NCBI RefSeq assembly: GCF_904846315.1
Contig: NZ_CAJHAF010000001.1
Span: 2,356,001-2,420,000 of the forward strand
Reading direction: 5' to 3'
Source: Psychrobacter jeotgali
GTDB lineage: Bacteria; Pseudomonadota; Gammaproteobacteria; Pseudomonadales; Moraxellaceae
DNA: 64,000 nt
A model generated the notes under the pieces. The model was not told where the DNA came from. It saw only the letters and a program-made list of their open reading frames with translations, and searched no databases. Positions 28,175 through 36,557 of this stretch are shown in pieces. Made by a program: the position numbers and the translations under genes. Position 1 is the stretch's first letter, and each line of letters starts with the position of its first letter.

Positions 28175-29152
28175 TTAGTGCTGCTGCTCTAACGCCTGCT
28201 TAAACGTCGGCTGCTTAAACTCGTAGCCAGCTTCTTGTAGTGCTTGCGGCAATACCTTTTGTCCATCAATCAGTAAGGTCGACATCTCGCCAAACATCAG
28301 CTTTAGTAAAAAATTAGGCAAGGTAAAAAAGGTCGGACGATGAAGCCACGAGCCTAGCGCCTTAGTAAAAGTATGGTTGGTCACAGGATTAGGAGCGGTT
28401 AAATTATAAACCACTGCTGGCGTATCAGTTGCGGTCTGCAAAATGTTATCCACCGTTACTAAATTATGGTCTGATTGAGGATTATTCTGAGCAGCCAAAT
28501 GCTTCTCAATAATAAAAATAGTCGCTCCTACCCAATCGGCACGGCTAACCCAGCTCATAATTTGCTGACCGTCACCTAATTGCCCACCAACGCCCAGTTT
28601 GAAGGGTAATAACAGTTTACCGATCATACCACCGTCAGGATGAATCACTATCCCCGTGCGCACGATAGCGACTGGTACACCGTAGTCTGTGGCTTTAAGG
28701 GCTAATTGTTCCCAGTCATCGCACAGCTTATGTGAAAAATCAGTTTCATAGCTGCTACTTTCGTTCAGCGGTTTATCGCCTTGCGTACCATACCAACCAA
28801 CAGCTGAGCCACTCACCATTAGCTTTGGTTTATACTTATTACGGGCGATAAACTCTAATAAGGATTCCGTTGGTTTGACTCGGCTGGCGAGCAAAGTTTG
28901 TTTACGCTCGTCGCTCCAGCGCGAATCAGCGATACCAGCCCCGGCAAGATTCACTATCACCTCAAAACTGGCATTAGACGTTGCAAGTTCGTCATAAGTC
29001 ATCATACTGACCTCAACAGGATGCTGCTGGCTGCTATCACGCGTTAACCACGTAATATAAAGCTCTTGACCTTTATTCTTATAACGCTTTATTAGCTCAT
29101 CTGTTAATGCACTACCTAAAAATCCTGAACCGCCACTGATTAAAATATTCAT
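28175..29152 (-). CDS. TIGR01777-type NAD(P)-dependent epimerase/dehydratase (YfcH-like)
   Basis: A 325-residue Rossmann-fold SDR-like protein. The N-terminal dinucleotide motif ISGGSGFLGSAL, VNLAGAGIADSRWSDERKQ, SGSAVGWYG, RTGIVIHPDGGMI and VYNLTAPNPVTN are hallmarks of the TIGR01777/YfcH group. A C-terminal DUF1731-like segment includes LMFGEMSTLLIDGQKVLPQALQEAGYEF. The biochemical role of this group is poorly defined. The start ATG is at the conserved MNILISGGSG. It is preceded by a 260-base gap with nothing recognisable, and a parS-like site follows its stop. Confidence 0.88.
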   Translation of the reverse strand: MNILISGGSGFLGSALTDELIKRYKNKGQELYITWLTRDSSQQHPVEVSMMTYDELATSNASFEVIVNLAGAGIADSRWSDERKQTLLASRVKPTESLLEFIARNKYKPKLMVSGSAVGWYGTQGDKPLNESSSYETDFSHKLCDDWEQLALKATDYGVPVAIVRTGIVIHPDGGMIGKLLLPFKLGVGGQLGDGQQIMSWVSRADWVGATIFIIEKHLAAQNNPQSDHNLVTVDNILQTATDTPAVVYNLTAPNPVTNHTFTKALGSWLHRPTFFTLPNFLLKLMFGEMSTLLIDGQKVLPQALQEAGYEFKQPTFKQALEQQH

Positions 29153-29411
29153 GTTGTTATCCTTGTTTTATGAAACTGTCTTTATAATCTTAAAAGACGG
29201 TAATCCTTTATAAATATCGTGGTCTTTTTTATGCTGTTTGTCAAAACTGGTTTTGCAGGATTTTGGTAAGGTAGCGCTCAACAGTAGGCTTATCGGTAGC
29301 AATATCGAGATTTGCAGCCACAGCAGAATAGCGCCTGAGCGCAAATCAGAACAGCATAGATAAAGTGGGTTTGATTAGGGTTTGTTCAACACTCAAATAT
29401 GAGGGCGGCTG

Positions 29412-30053
29412 CTAACGAATGATCTCTCCGGTTAGCGCATCGCATATCTGACTGGGCAAAGTATAGTGTAGCGTTTCGCCTTGTAGATAAGCCATTTGAT
29501 CAGCGAATTCGTTATCTATAAAGTACGCCTGCGCCTGTGCTAACGATAGCGCAGGCGGATGCCCAGATGGATTACAGCTGGTAGAAACTATAAAGCCATA
29601 AGGATTGGTTGGCGCCACCATTTGCGCGCACAGTTGCTGGATAAGCGGATGAGCAATGACTCGTACCGCTACACTATCATGGGCACCGGTTATCCAAGAG
29701 GGGATAGGTACTGTTAGCTCCAGCGTATCAGCTAAAGGCAGTAGCCAAGTATGGGCCTGCATTTGGTTACAATGATACCAGCTATCAAGCACCGTTTGGC
29801 GCTGTTTGTCATTCAAATGCGCCAGTAATGGCTCAATGCGCTCTGCACTATCAGTGACTACAATCATACCCTTAGATTGCGTACGCTGTTTAATAGCAAG
29901 AATGCGCTCAACAGCCGCTTTATCAAAAGCATCACAACCTATCCCCCACACGCTTTCAGTTGGGTAAGCCAGCAATCGGCCCTTTTTTAGCCATGCAGCA
30001 GCTTCTTTAATAGAGTCAGTAGTAAAGGTTTGTAGGCGAGGTGCTTGAGACAT
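29412..30053 (-). CDS. tsaC: L-threonylcarbamoyladenylate synthase TsaC (YrdC/Sua5 family)
   Basis: A 213-residue protein that makes threonylcarbamoyl-AMP from threonine, bicarbonate and ATP, the first step of the t6A37 modification of ANN-decoding tRNAs. LLAYPTESVWGIGCDAF forms the nucleotide pocket, ILAIKQRTQSKGMIVV carries the KxRx7K-like loop, and AVRVIAHPLIQQLC and IVSTSCNPSGHPPA complete the YrdC core. It lacks the extra C-terminal Sua5 domain, so it is the short TsaC form. It is downstream of dprA (gap 122 bases), a neighbourhood shared with other gammaproteobacteria. Confidence 0.92.
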   Translation of the reverse strand: MSQAPRLQTFTTDSIKEAAAWLKKGRLLAYPTESVWGIGCDAFDKAAVERILAIKQRTQSKGMIVVTDSAERIEPLLAHLNDKQRQTVLDSWYHCNQMQAHTWLLPLADTLELTVPIPSWITGAHDSVAVRVIAHPLIQQLCAQMVAPTNPYGFIVSTSCNPSGHPPALSLAQAQAYFIDNEFADQMAYLQGETLHYTLPSQICDALTGEIIR

Positions 30054-30175
30054 AAGATAACAGCTTTGAGATGATGGAAACGATAATTACTCATTATACA
30101 GGAACAGCCAACCAGCGGGGTGGTGTCGACTTAGACAATATTAGCAATAAAAAGTAGACCTATTAAGTTTATTAG

Positions 30176-31468
30176 CTAAACTCGCAGATAACGCCCGCCT
30201 TGTTCACTTATAGCGCCTAATAATTCAAGCTCCATCAGCTGAGCAATCAATTGCGGGGTGGTCAATTTGGTTGCTAGCAATAAAGCATCCAAATCTTGGC
30301 CATGCCAGTCGAGCTGCTCGTAAACTACGGCCAGCTTTTGTGGGACGGTAATAATAGCTGCTGATTTTTCCTGCTTGGTTTTAACGGAATTAGTAATAGA
30401 GCGGTTGCTATTGATTTTTGATGAGGATAGCGCTGAAGAGGATAGCGGAGTGTTATCGTTAAAGGGGTTGGGCTGATGATTTGTATCGCTGCCACCAGCT
30501 GCGTCAGTCTGATTTAATCGATAGGCCAAACTATCTTTATTATGTAGCTGAACGCCTACATCATCTAAGACTTGCTGGGGATGATAAATCAGCGTTGCCC
30601 CCTCACGGATTAAGTGATGGCAACCTTCAGCATTAGTGTTGTCAATGTGGCTTGGGATAGCAAAGACTTGTTTGCCTTGCTCTGAGGTCAGCCGAGCGGT
30701 AATCAGTGAGCCGCTTTTGATAGTCGCTTCGGTAACGATAGTGGCTAGACTCAATCCAGCGACCAAACGATTACGCCGCGGAAAAGTATGTTTGTGCGGT
30801 AAAGTGTGCGGCAGTAGCTCGCTCACCAGACAGCCGCCTTGATTGATAATTTGGGTAAATAACTGGTCATGATGATTGGGATAGCAGACATCAATCCCTG
30901 TACCCATCACCCCTATAGTGCGCCCTTGATACTCGGTTTGCTCTTGAGCAAGTGCCCCTAGATGAGCACGTTTGTCTACACCCATCGCCAAGCCACTAGT
31001 AATCACGTAGCCTGCTTGTGCCAAATACTGAGCCAAATCAAAAGTAATCTTTTGCGCATGAGTCGTCGGCTTTCGGCTACCTACAATAGCTATTTGCGCT
31101 TGGTATAATAAAGCGCTATTACCGCGGCAGAATAGCAATGGCGGTGGATCATATATTTGTAATAACTGCGTAGGATATTGATCTTGCTCAGCGAATATTA
31201 ACTGATACTTTTCTGTATTTAGCGCTTGCTCAATATTATCAATACTAGCGATAGTCTGCTCAACTTGTTCATGACGTTTGAGGTGCGTTTGATGAATACC
31301 CAGCTGTTGCCAAGCGCCAACTTTGGCGTTCCATGCTTGCTGCGCACTACCAAAATGGCTAAGCAGTTTATGGTAGGCGCTCAATGAAGCATTAACTTCA
31401 TACCATAGCGCTAATGTAGCGCGCTGATCATCAGATAACCTAGATATGACTGGTGTTATAGCCGCCAT
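30176..31468 (-). CDS. dprA: DNA-processing protein DprA
   Basis: A 430-residue protein that loads RecA on incoming single-stranded DNA during natural transformation. The Rossmann-like core shows VGSRKPTTHAQKI, TSGLAMGVDKRAHLGAL, GVMGTGIDVCYPNHH, SELLPHTLPHKHTFPRRNR and ATIVTEATIKSGSLITA. The N-terminal helical region (about 1-90) is SAM-like. A polar Asn/Ser-rich linker (about 315-370) leads to a C-terminal winged-helix-like DML1 domain. It starts 35 bases after the LysM gene stop, suggesting lysM-dprA co-transcription. With the comM-type gene it points to competence. Confidence 0.93.
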   Translation of the reverse strand: MAAITPVISRLSDDQRATLALWYEVNASLSAYHKLLSHFGSAQQAWNAKVGAWQQLGIHQTHLKRHEQVEQTIASIDNIEQALNTEKYQLIFAEQDQYPTQLLQIYDPPPLLFCRGNSALLYQAQIAIVGSRKPTTHAQKITFDLAQYLAQAGYVITSGLAMGVDKRAHLGALAQEQTEYQGRTIGVMGTGIDVCYPNHHDQLFTQIINQGGCLVSELLPHTLPHKHTFPRRNRLVAGLSLATIVTEATIKSGSLITARLTSEQGKQVFAIPSHIDNTNAEGCHHLIREGATLIYHPQQVLDDVGVQLHNKDSLAYRLNQTDAAGGSDTNHQPNPFNDNTPLSSSALSSSKINSNRSITNSVKTKQEKSAAIITVPQKLAVVYEQLDWHGQDLDALLLATKLTTPQLIAQLMELELLGAISEQGGRYLRV

Positions 31469-31503
31469 TAGTGGTTTGCTCGTCTTGGTTAGATTTTATA
31501 CTT

Positions 31504-32619
31504 TTATAAATAAGGCGGTGGCAATAGCTGATCACCAACATTGATAAGTAGCTCTGAATCTAATACATAGGCATAACTTATATCTTCAAAGCTGTTAAAT
31601 ACCATCACCGTACCGCTAGGCTCACTAGGCAATCGTACTGAAGCGTCGTTATCGATAGTGTCTCTGACCAAGGGGCCTTTTTGATAAACGGTTAAGACAT
31701 CGCCAGGTTTTGCTCCTTGATTACTTCCTAAGTTTATCGCTACTACGCTGCCTCGTGCCGCAGAACTGATTGAATCCATGACTCTGACAATCATACCGCC
31801 GCGGTTAACTGTCGCAGGGGTGGGATAGAATATAGGCGGTATTGAGTTACCAAGCTCAACAAACACCCGATCGCCCTCTCGAACCTCTTTACCGTAGCTC
31901 TCTGTCAACTGCAAACTGCTAACGCCGTTATTAGCAACATCCGTAACTAAGCCAGTGGCTACTTGCGTAACCTCTAAACCTATTACCTTTTGTGTTTTAG
32001 GATCAACATAACGCTCGCCTTCACGATAAACGCCGTAACGCTGCCCTGTAATGAGCGTAACGCCTTTAACATAAACCTTATCCCCACTAGCTGTGATTAA
32101 ATTACGGTTTTTGGACGCCAATACATAAGGGGTAGTATTAAAGTCAGCAGGATTAACGATGAGGGTTTTATCTAACCAATGTCTGATTGCCGATAAAGGA
32201 ATAGCTGGGACACTATTAGCCGTCGAGGTAACCGCCACACTACTAGCCACAAAATCACTGGTAAGCTGCTTCTCTACTCCAGCACAGCCTTCGCCAGTAT
32301 CCACGCCTATCAAGGTTTTACCTTGAATAATACATAAGATAAGAATGTCATTAGGATAAATGAGATGAGGGTTTTTAATCTGCTTATTGGTAGCCCAAAT
32401 CTCTTTCCAGCGCCAAGGACTTTCCAAATAGCGACCTGAGATATCCCATAAGGTATCGCCCTTTTTGACGATATAACGATTGGGCGCATCCGCTTTGATA
32501 GTAGGTGCAGGGTTATTGGCATGGGCAGTGCTCATTAGCATAACGCTACTAATAATGCTACTGAAAGCAATGATTGGCAGAGATTTTACCAAAGAGCTTA
32601 GATTTAGGCTTTTTTTCAT
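31504..32619 (-). CDS. LysM-domain exported protein
   Basis: A 371-residue precursor. The N-terminus (MKKSLNLSSLVKSLPIIAFSSI...) is a signal peptide ending near STAHAN. A LysM domain follows (RYIVKKGDTLWDISGRYL...IWATNKQIKNPHLIYPNDIL), which binds peptidoglycan glycan. The rest is a beta-rich region of about 240 residues with no catalytic motif. Orthologues usually sit beside dprA, as here. I prefer ATG 32619 to 32631, since GGA lies upstream of it and the signal peptide then starts with Lys-Lys. The likely role is in cell-wall-associated function; the exact activity is unknown. Confidence 0.85.
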   Translation of the reverse strand: MKKSLNLSSLVKSLPIIAFSSIISSVMLMSTAHANNPAPTIKADAPNRYIVKKGDTLWDISGRYLESPWRWKEIWATNKQIKNPHLIYPNDILILCIIQGKTLIGVDTGEGCAGVEKQLTSDFVASSVAVTSTANSVPAIPLSAIRHWLDKTLIVNPADFNTTPYVLASKNRNLITASGDKVYVKGVTLITGQRYGVYREGERYVDPKTQKVIGLEVTQVATGLVTDVANNGVSSLQLTESYGKEVREGDRVFVELGNSIPPIFYPTPATVNRGGMIVRVMDSISSAARGSVVAINLGSNQGAKPGDVLTVYQKGPLVRDTIDNDASVRLPSEPSGTVMVFNSFEDISYAYVLDSELLINVGDQLLPPPYL

Positions 32620-32949
32620 CGTTATATCCATAAAGTGTTAAGTAAACCGCAGCTAACTATCAACAAATCGATATCAATCAGTATTCTATGATTGATAGTT
32701 ATGAATGACTCCAACAACACAATCAGCAACACTTTGTTAGGGATTACTACGGTTAAATTTACAATTAGACTCACAATAGCATAGTTCTAGAAGCTTTTTT
32801 ACAAAAATATAACCTTTTTAAGCAAATATTTTTATTTTAAATAGTAGAGCTGTCAATCGAGATTAACGACTATTTACTACTAATCTAATATTACAAAATA
32901 AACCCTTATTAATAGTAAGGTTTTATATACAGAATTTATCCCTAATGAT

Positions 32950-32981
32950 ATTATGGTTATTTACTTATGGATAACCATAAT
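32950..32981. promoter_or_regulatory. 11-bp perfect inverted repeat upstream of the peroxidase gene
   Basis: ATTATGGTTAT and ATAACCATAAT are separated by 10 bases, with dyad half-sites about two helical turns apart, ending 21 bases before the AGGAG of the peroxidase gene. It could be an operator or a 5'-UTR hairpin. The remainder of the 395-base divergent gap is A+T-rich and shows no other feature. Confidence 0.45.
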
Positions 32982-33014
32982 TGAATATATTTCGATAACT
33001 TTAGGAGATTCACT

Positions 33015-34178
33015 TTGGCCCACTTACACCCTTCCTATAAGCGACTTCTTGCTATCGCCATTAGCAGTAGTTTTTTGGTATTGGCGGCCTGCTCCGAGCA
33101 GCCTAATGATCCCGTTATAGGTAATATCAATACGTCTGACACTCCATCCTCCACCGCAACTGCCGAACGAGCGACTGAACAAGCTGGAAATGTAGATGGC
33201 TCAGAGGCGGCGCAAATAGCGGCGCAATCAGGCAGCACTCGTAGTGAGCCCATCCAGCCCATTGAAGTAGTAGCTGTCTCCTCACCTAAACAGGTCGATT
33301 TAGGACGGATGTTATGGTTTGATACTAGGCTGTCCAAATCCGGTGGGCTATCTTGTAATAGTTGCCACGATTTGGCCAAAGGGGGTACGGATAATATGCC
33401 AACCTCGATTGGTCATGGCTGGGCAGAAGGCCCTATTAACTCCCCTACAGTATTGAATAGCCGCTATTCTTTGGCCCAATTTTGGGATGGTCGTGCTAAA
33501 GATCTAATGGAGCAAGCAGGCGGTCCGATTGAGAACCCTATTGAGATGGCTTCTAGTCATGAGCATGTGGTCAAAGTACTTAATTCTATTCCTGAATACA
33601 AAGCTTTATTTCAAGAAGCGTTTGACGATAATAATGAAATAACGATTGAACAAATCACCAGTGCGATTGCTCAGTTTGAAGATACTTTGGTTACTCCTAA
33701 CGCTCCCTTTGATAAATGGTTAAAAGGTGATGACAACGCTATAACGGCGCAAGAATTAAATGGCTACAAGATATTCAAAGAAAGCGGCTGTGTCGCTTGT
33801 CATAATGGAGTTGCTCTCGGTGGTAGCTCCTATCAAAAGTTTGGGGTTTTTGATGAATATACCACTCAAAACTTGTCAGAAGGTCGCTATGCAGTGACCG
33901 GTAAGGAACAAGATAAAGGACTGTTTAAAGTGCCAACATTACGCAATATTGAGCTGACCTATCCGTACTTCCATGATGGTCAAGTTAGCTCATTGAGCGA
34001 AGCGGTAAATATTATGGGTAAGATTCAGTTAAACCGTGACTATACGGCTGAAGAAACTGCTGATATTGTCGCTTTCTTAAAAACCTTGACGGGTGACCAG
34101 CCTAAAATAAAATATCCTACTTTACCTCCATCCAATGAGAACACCCCATTGCCTGAACCTTTTAAAAAGCAAAGCTAG
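33015..34178 (+). CDS. Di-haem cytochrome c peroxidase lipoprotein (CcpA/MauG family)
   Basis: A 387-residue protein reading from TTG 33015, with AGGAG seven bases upstream. The signal peptide ends in the lipobox LAAC (C26), so it is a predicted lipoprotein. A polar Ser/Thr/Ala linker follows, then two c-type haem sites: C114-x-x-C117-H118 (CNSCH) and C259-x-x-C262-H263 (CVACH). Bacterial CCPs reduce periplasmic H2O2 using cytochrome c or azurin electrons. The conserved RYSLAQFWDGRAKDLMEQAGGPI and KVPTLRNIELTYPYFHDG segments are present. A strong terminator follows, and an inverted repeat lies just upstream. Confidence 0.92.
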   Translation: MAHLHPSYKRLLAIAISSSFLVLAACSEQPNDPVIGNINTSDTPSSTATAERATEQAGNVDGSEAAQIAAQSGSTRSEPIQPIEVVAVSSPKQVDLGRMLWFDTRLSKSGGLSCNSCHDLAKGGTDNMPTSIGHGWAEGPINSPTVLNSRYSLAQFWDGRAKDLMEQAGGPIENPIEMASSHEHVVKVLNSIPEYKALFQEAFDDNNEITIEQITSAIAQFEDTLVTPNAPFDKWLKGDDNAITAQELNGYKIFKESGCVACHNGVALGGSSYQKFGVFDEYTTQNLSEGRYAVTGKEQDKGLFKVPTLRNIELTYPYFHDGQVSSLSEAVNIMGKIQLNRDYTAEETADIVAFLKTLTGDQPKIKYPTLPPSNENTPLPEPFKKQS

Positions 34179-34209
34179 GGACTGTTAAGTAAGTTTTTCG
34201 CTAACCATT

Positions 34210-34252
34210 AAAAAGCCCCCACTATCTATTTTTAAATAGTGGGGGCTTTTTT
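34210..34252. terminator. Bidirectional terminator between the peroxidase gene and thrC
   Basis: AAAAAGCCCCCACTAT and ATAGTGGGGGCTTTTT form a long perfect stem with a 9-base loop and A/T tails. Confidence 0.92.
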
Positions 34253-34265
34253 AATATTTATACAA

Positions 34266-34281
34266 TGTTTCACGTGAAACA
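34266..34281. promoter_or_regulatory. parS site (exact 16-bp consensus)
   Basis: TGTTTCACGTGAAACA is identical to the canonical 16-bp parS palindrome. It lies between the terminator and the thrC stop. Confidence 0.92.
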
Positions 34282-34285
34282 ATAA

Positions 34286-35707
34286 TTAGGATAGATTGGG
34301 CTGCACATGCTGACGAATCTGTTCGGCAACTAATTCAGCATCATTGTCCAATACTGTCACATGCTGCTCTAAATCTTCCAAGCCTTCGGTATGCGCCGGA
34401 CGCTTAATATCTATTGGCCCAATAGCTTCGACGATGGTTTCGGCAAACTTCACTGGCAAGGCAGTCTCGGCACAGATAATCACCTCACCATCCAACTGTA
34501 AATCTTTGGCGACTTTAATCCCATCAGCGGTATGCGGATCCACCAATTCACCATGTTGCTCATAAAGAGACTTGATGGTTTGCAAACGGTCGCTATGAGT
34601 CGACTTACCGGCGGCAAAGCCATAATGTGAATTAACAGTTTCCATCACCTCGGACAAATCAAAGCCTTGTCCCGATTTTACGCCTTCAAATAGCTCATGT
34701 ACGCGCGCTGTATCTTTATCTAGTAATAAATAAACAAAACGCTCGAAGTTCGAAGCTTTGGAGATATCCATTGATGGGCTGGAGGTCACATAAGTTTTCT
34801 CTGTTGGACGCGGCTGATAAGTGCCTTTATTGAAAAAGTCATTTAATACATCGTTCTCATTGGTCGCTACGATTAAGCGTCCAATAGGCAGACCCATCTC
34901 CCGCGCAATGTGACCCGCGCAAATATTACCAAAGTTGCCTGATGGCACACAGAAACTCACTTGCTCATCGTTGCTAGCAGTCACCGCAAAGTAGGCTTTA
35001 AAGTAATACACAATCTGCGCTAAGATGCGACCCCAATTAATGGAGTTGACCGTACCAAGACTATAAGCGGCTTTAAACTCGGCATCTTGTTGCAGTGCTT
35101 TGACGATATCTTGGCAATCATCAAACATACCCTTGATAGCGATATTATGGATATTATCGTCGGTCAAGCTATACATTTGTGCGCGCTGAAACTCGCTCAT
35201 TTTTTCATGTGGCGAGAGCATAAAGACTTCGATATTATCTTTACCACGCAAAGCATATTCAGCAGCGCTACCGGTATCCCCACTAGTCGCCCCTATAATG
35301 GTAATACGCGCGCCTTTTTGCTTAAGCACATATTCAAAAGCATTGCCCAAAAACTGCATCGCTACATCTTTAAACGCCAAAGTCGGGCCATTAGATAAGC
35401 CCAAAATGTATAAATTATCTTCCAGCTTGCGTACCGGCACAATCTCTTTATCACCAAATACTTCAGTAGTATAAGTACGCTCGATGATATCTTTTAAATC
35501 AGCATAAGGAATATCGGTGGCGAAGCGCTGCATAATTGCCAATGCTAGTTCTGGATAGCTCAGCTTGCGCCATTCTGCTAAAACTGCGGTATCCACTTCT
35601 GGATAATATTCAGGTAGCATCAAGCCGCCATCGGGAGCCAGCCCCATCAATAGCACATCGCTAAAATCCATCGGCTGAGTCTGACCACGGGTACTAATAT
35701 ATTTCAT
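34286..35707 (-). CDS. thrC: Threonine synthase
   Basis: A 473-residue PLP enzyme that converts O-phosphohomoserine to threonine. The N-terminus MKYISTRGQTQPMDFSDVLLMGLAPDGGLMLP is the class-2 threonine synthase hallmark. K113 in GPTLAFKDVAMQFLGN is the Schiff-base lysine, and IIGATSGDTGSAAE and CVPSGNFGNICAGHIA bind PLP phosphate. The length matches the longer ThrC class. It is alone; hom and thrB are not adjacent. A perfect parS palindrome begins four bases past its stop. Confidence 0.96.
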   Translation of the reverse strand: MKYISTRGQTQPMDFSDVLLMGLAPDGGLMLPEYYPEVDTAVLAEWRKLSYPELALAIMQRFATDIPYADLKDIIERTYTTEVFGDKEIVPVRKLEDNLYILGLSNGPTLAFKDVAMQFLGNAFEYVLKQKGARITIIGATSGDTGSAAEYALRGKDNIEVFMLSPHEKMSEFQRAQMYSLTDDNIHNIAIKGMFDDCQDIVKALQQDAEFKAAYSLGTVNSINWGRILAQIVYYFKAYFAVTASNDEQVSFCVPSGNFGNICAGHIAREMGLPIGRLIVATNENDVLNDFFNKGTYQPRPTEKTYVTSSPSMDISKASNFERFVYLLLDKDTARVHELFEGVKSGQGFDLSEVMETVNSHYGFAAGKSTHSDRLQTIKSLYEQHGELVDPHTADGIKVAKDLQLDGEVIICAETALPVKFAETIVEAIGPIDIKRPAHTEGLEDLEQHVTVLDNDAELVAEQIRQHVQPNLS

Positions 35708-35868
35708 GATTTATCCTGTTAGAGAATTGTCTTATTTATCTGTGAAATACAAAAAGGAGAAATAGCAAAAGGGTAGCATATTTTTAATGGGAAGCTCTAT
35801 TAAATAAAAGGCTTATAGGTTTCTAAGGTGAGTTTTGTGGCTGTAGCTCATCTAGATAATCGCTATCA

Positions 35869-35925
35869 GAAAACCCCCTTTAAGGGATTTTCTTTTGCGA
35901 ACCTAAAATTGCAGTGCAATTTTTT
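35869..35925. other. Two hairpins in the gap between thrC and the CxCxxC gene
   Basis: GAAAACCCCCTT/AAGGGATTTTC (35869-35893) is imperfect, and AAAATTGCA-G-TGCAATTTT (35905-35923) is perfect and followed by T. They may act as weak terminators for the 36090 gene on the minus strand or for divergent transcripts. The rest of the 382-base gap holds the 71-base repeat at 35993. Confidence 0.4.
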
Positions 35926-35992
35926 AATGGTTCTCAAGGCTAAAGCACACCTAAGGCAAAGTTAAACTTATTAATTATCAAAATTTCGTTCT

Positions 35993-36063
35993 GTAGGTTG
36001 GCGTGGAGCTTGCGACACCCAACTATTTAATCTGTTGGGTCTCGTACCTCGACACCAACCTAC
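35993..36063. repeat. 71-base imperfect palindrome (GTAGGTTGG...CCAACCTAC)
   Basis: The outer GTAGGTTGG and CCAACCTAC arms, then ACACCCAAC/GTTGGGTCT, pair around a 10-base A+T loop. The shape resembles the common GTAGGTTGG-type intergenic palindromes of proteobacteria. A related single-arm sequence (GTAGGGTGTGG...AACCCACC) lies near 60646-60675. Confidence 0.65.
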
Positions 36064-36089
36064 CGATAAGCCAAAGTCGTAGTCTTTAT

Positions 36090-36557
36090 TTAATTAATAT
36101 CTAGTTCTTTATCAATCACCCAAGGCAATTCAACAAAAACTTCAATTTGAATAAATTTGTCGTTATCCTGAGCCAAATACACACCTGTTCGGCAAAAACC
36201 AATTGAAAACTTATCATCTACTGGCACTGTTTCTACAGTTGAGGTGCCATCATCTAGTTGGACTCTGGAGTCTTTACCTATTAATTTACCGCAGTAAAAA
36301 AACCAACCAAAATACCAGTAGACTCCTTCATGATGTCCTATATAGCTAGCTTCATTGTCCTTAGTATAATCAATTCCTAATTGCGAAAATAAATCTTTAA
36401 TTTCATTAGGATAAATAGAGTCTCCATTAGCAACAAAATTTTGGCAATTATAACATCCGCAGGCTTCCGCACTTCCTATAGGTTGTTTTGCATAAAAACG
36501 CTTTGTAGCTTCTACATCTACAATTAGAGTCCAATCTTTATAATTAATTTCTTTCAT
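36090..36557 (-). CDS. Hypothetical protein with a CxCxxC motif
   Basis: A 155-residue acidic cytoplasmic protein. It has a cysteine cluster C33-G-C35-Y-N-C38, an aromatic patch EGVYWYFGWFFYCGK (about 77-91), and a beta-rich C-terminus ending in ELPWVIDKELDIN. It has no signal peptide or membrane segment. The cysteines may bind a metal. I do not recognise the family; the single-domain, acidic, Trp/Tyr-rich character is seen in immunity-like proteins, but no toxin gene is beside it. Its ATG directly follows the rsmB stop (TAGATG). Its sequence is more A+T-rich than rsmB, suggesting a later insertion behind that gene. Confidence 0.65.
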   Translation of the reverse strand: MKEINYKDWTLIVDVEATKRFYAKQPIGSAEACGCYNCQNFVANGDSIYPNEIKDLFSQLGIDYTKDNEASYIGHHEGVYWYFGWFFYCGKLIGKDSRVQLDDGTSTVETVPVDDKFSIGFCRTGVYLAQDNDKFIQIEVFVELPWVIDKELDIN

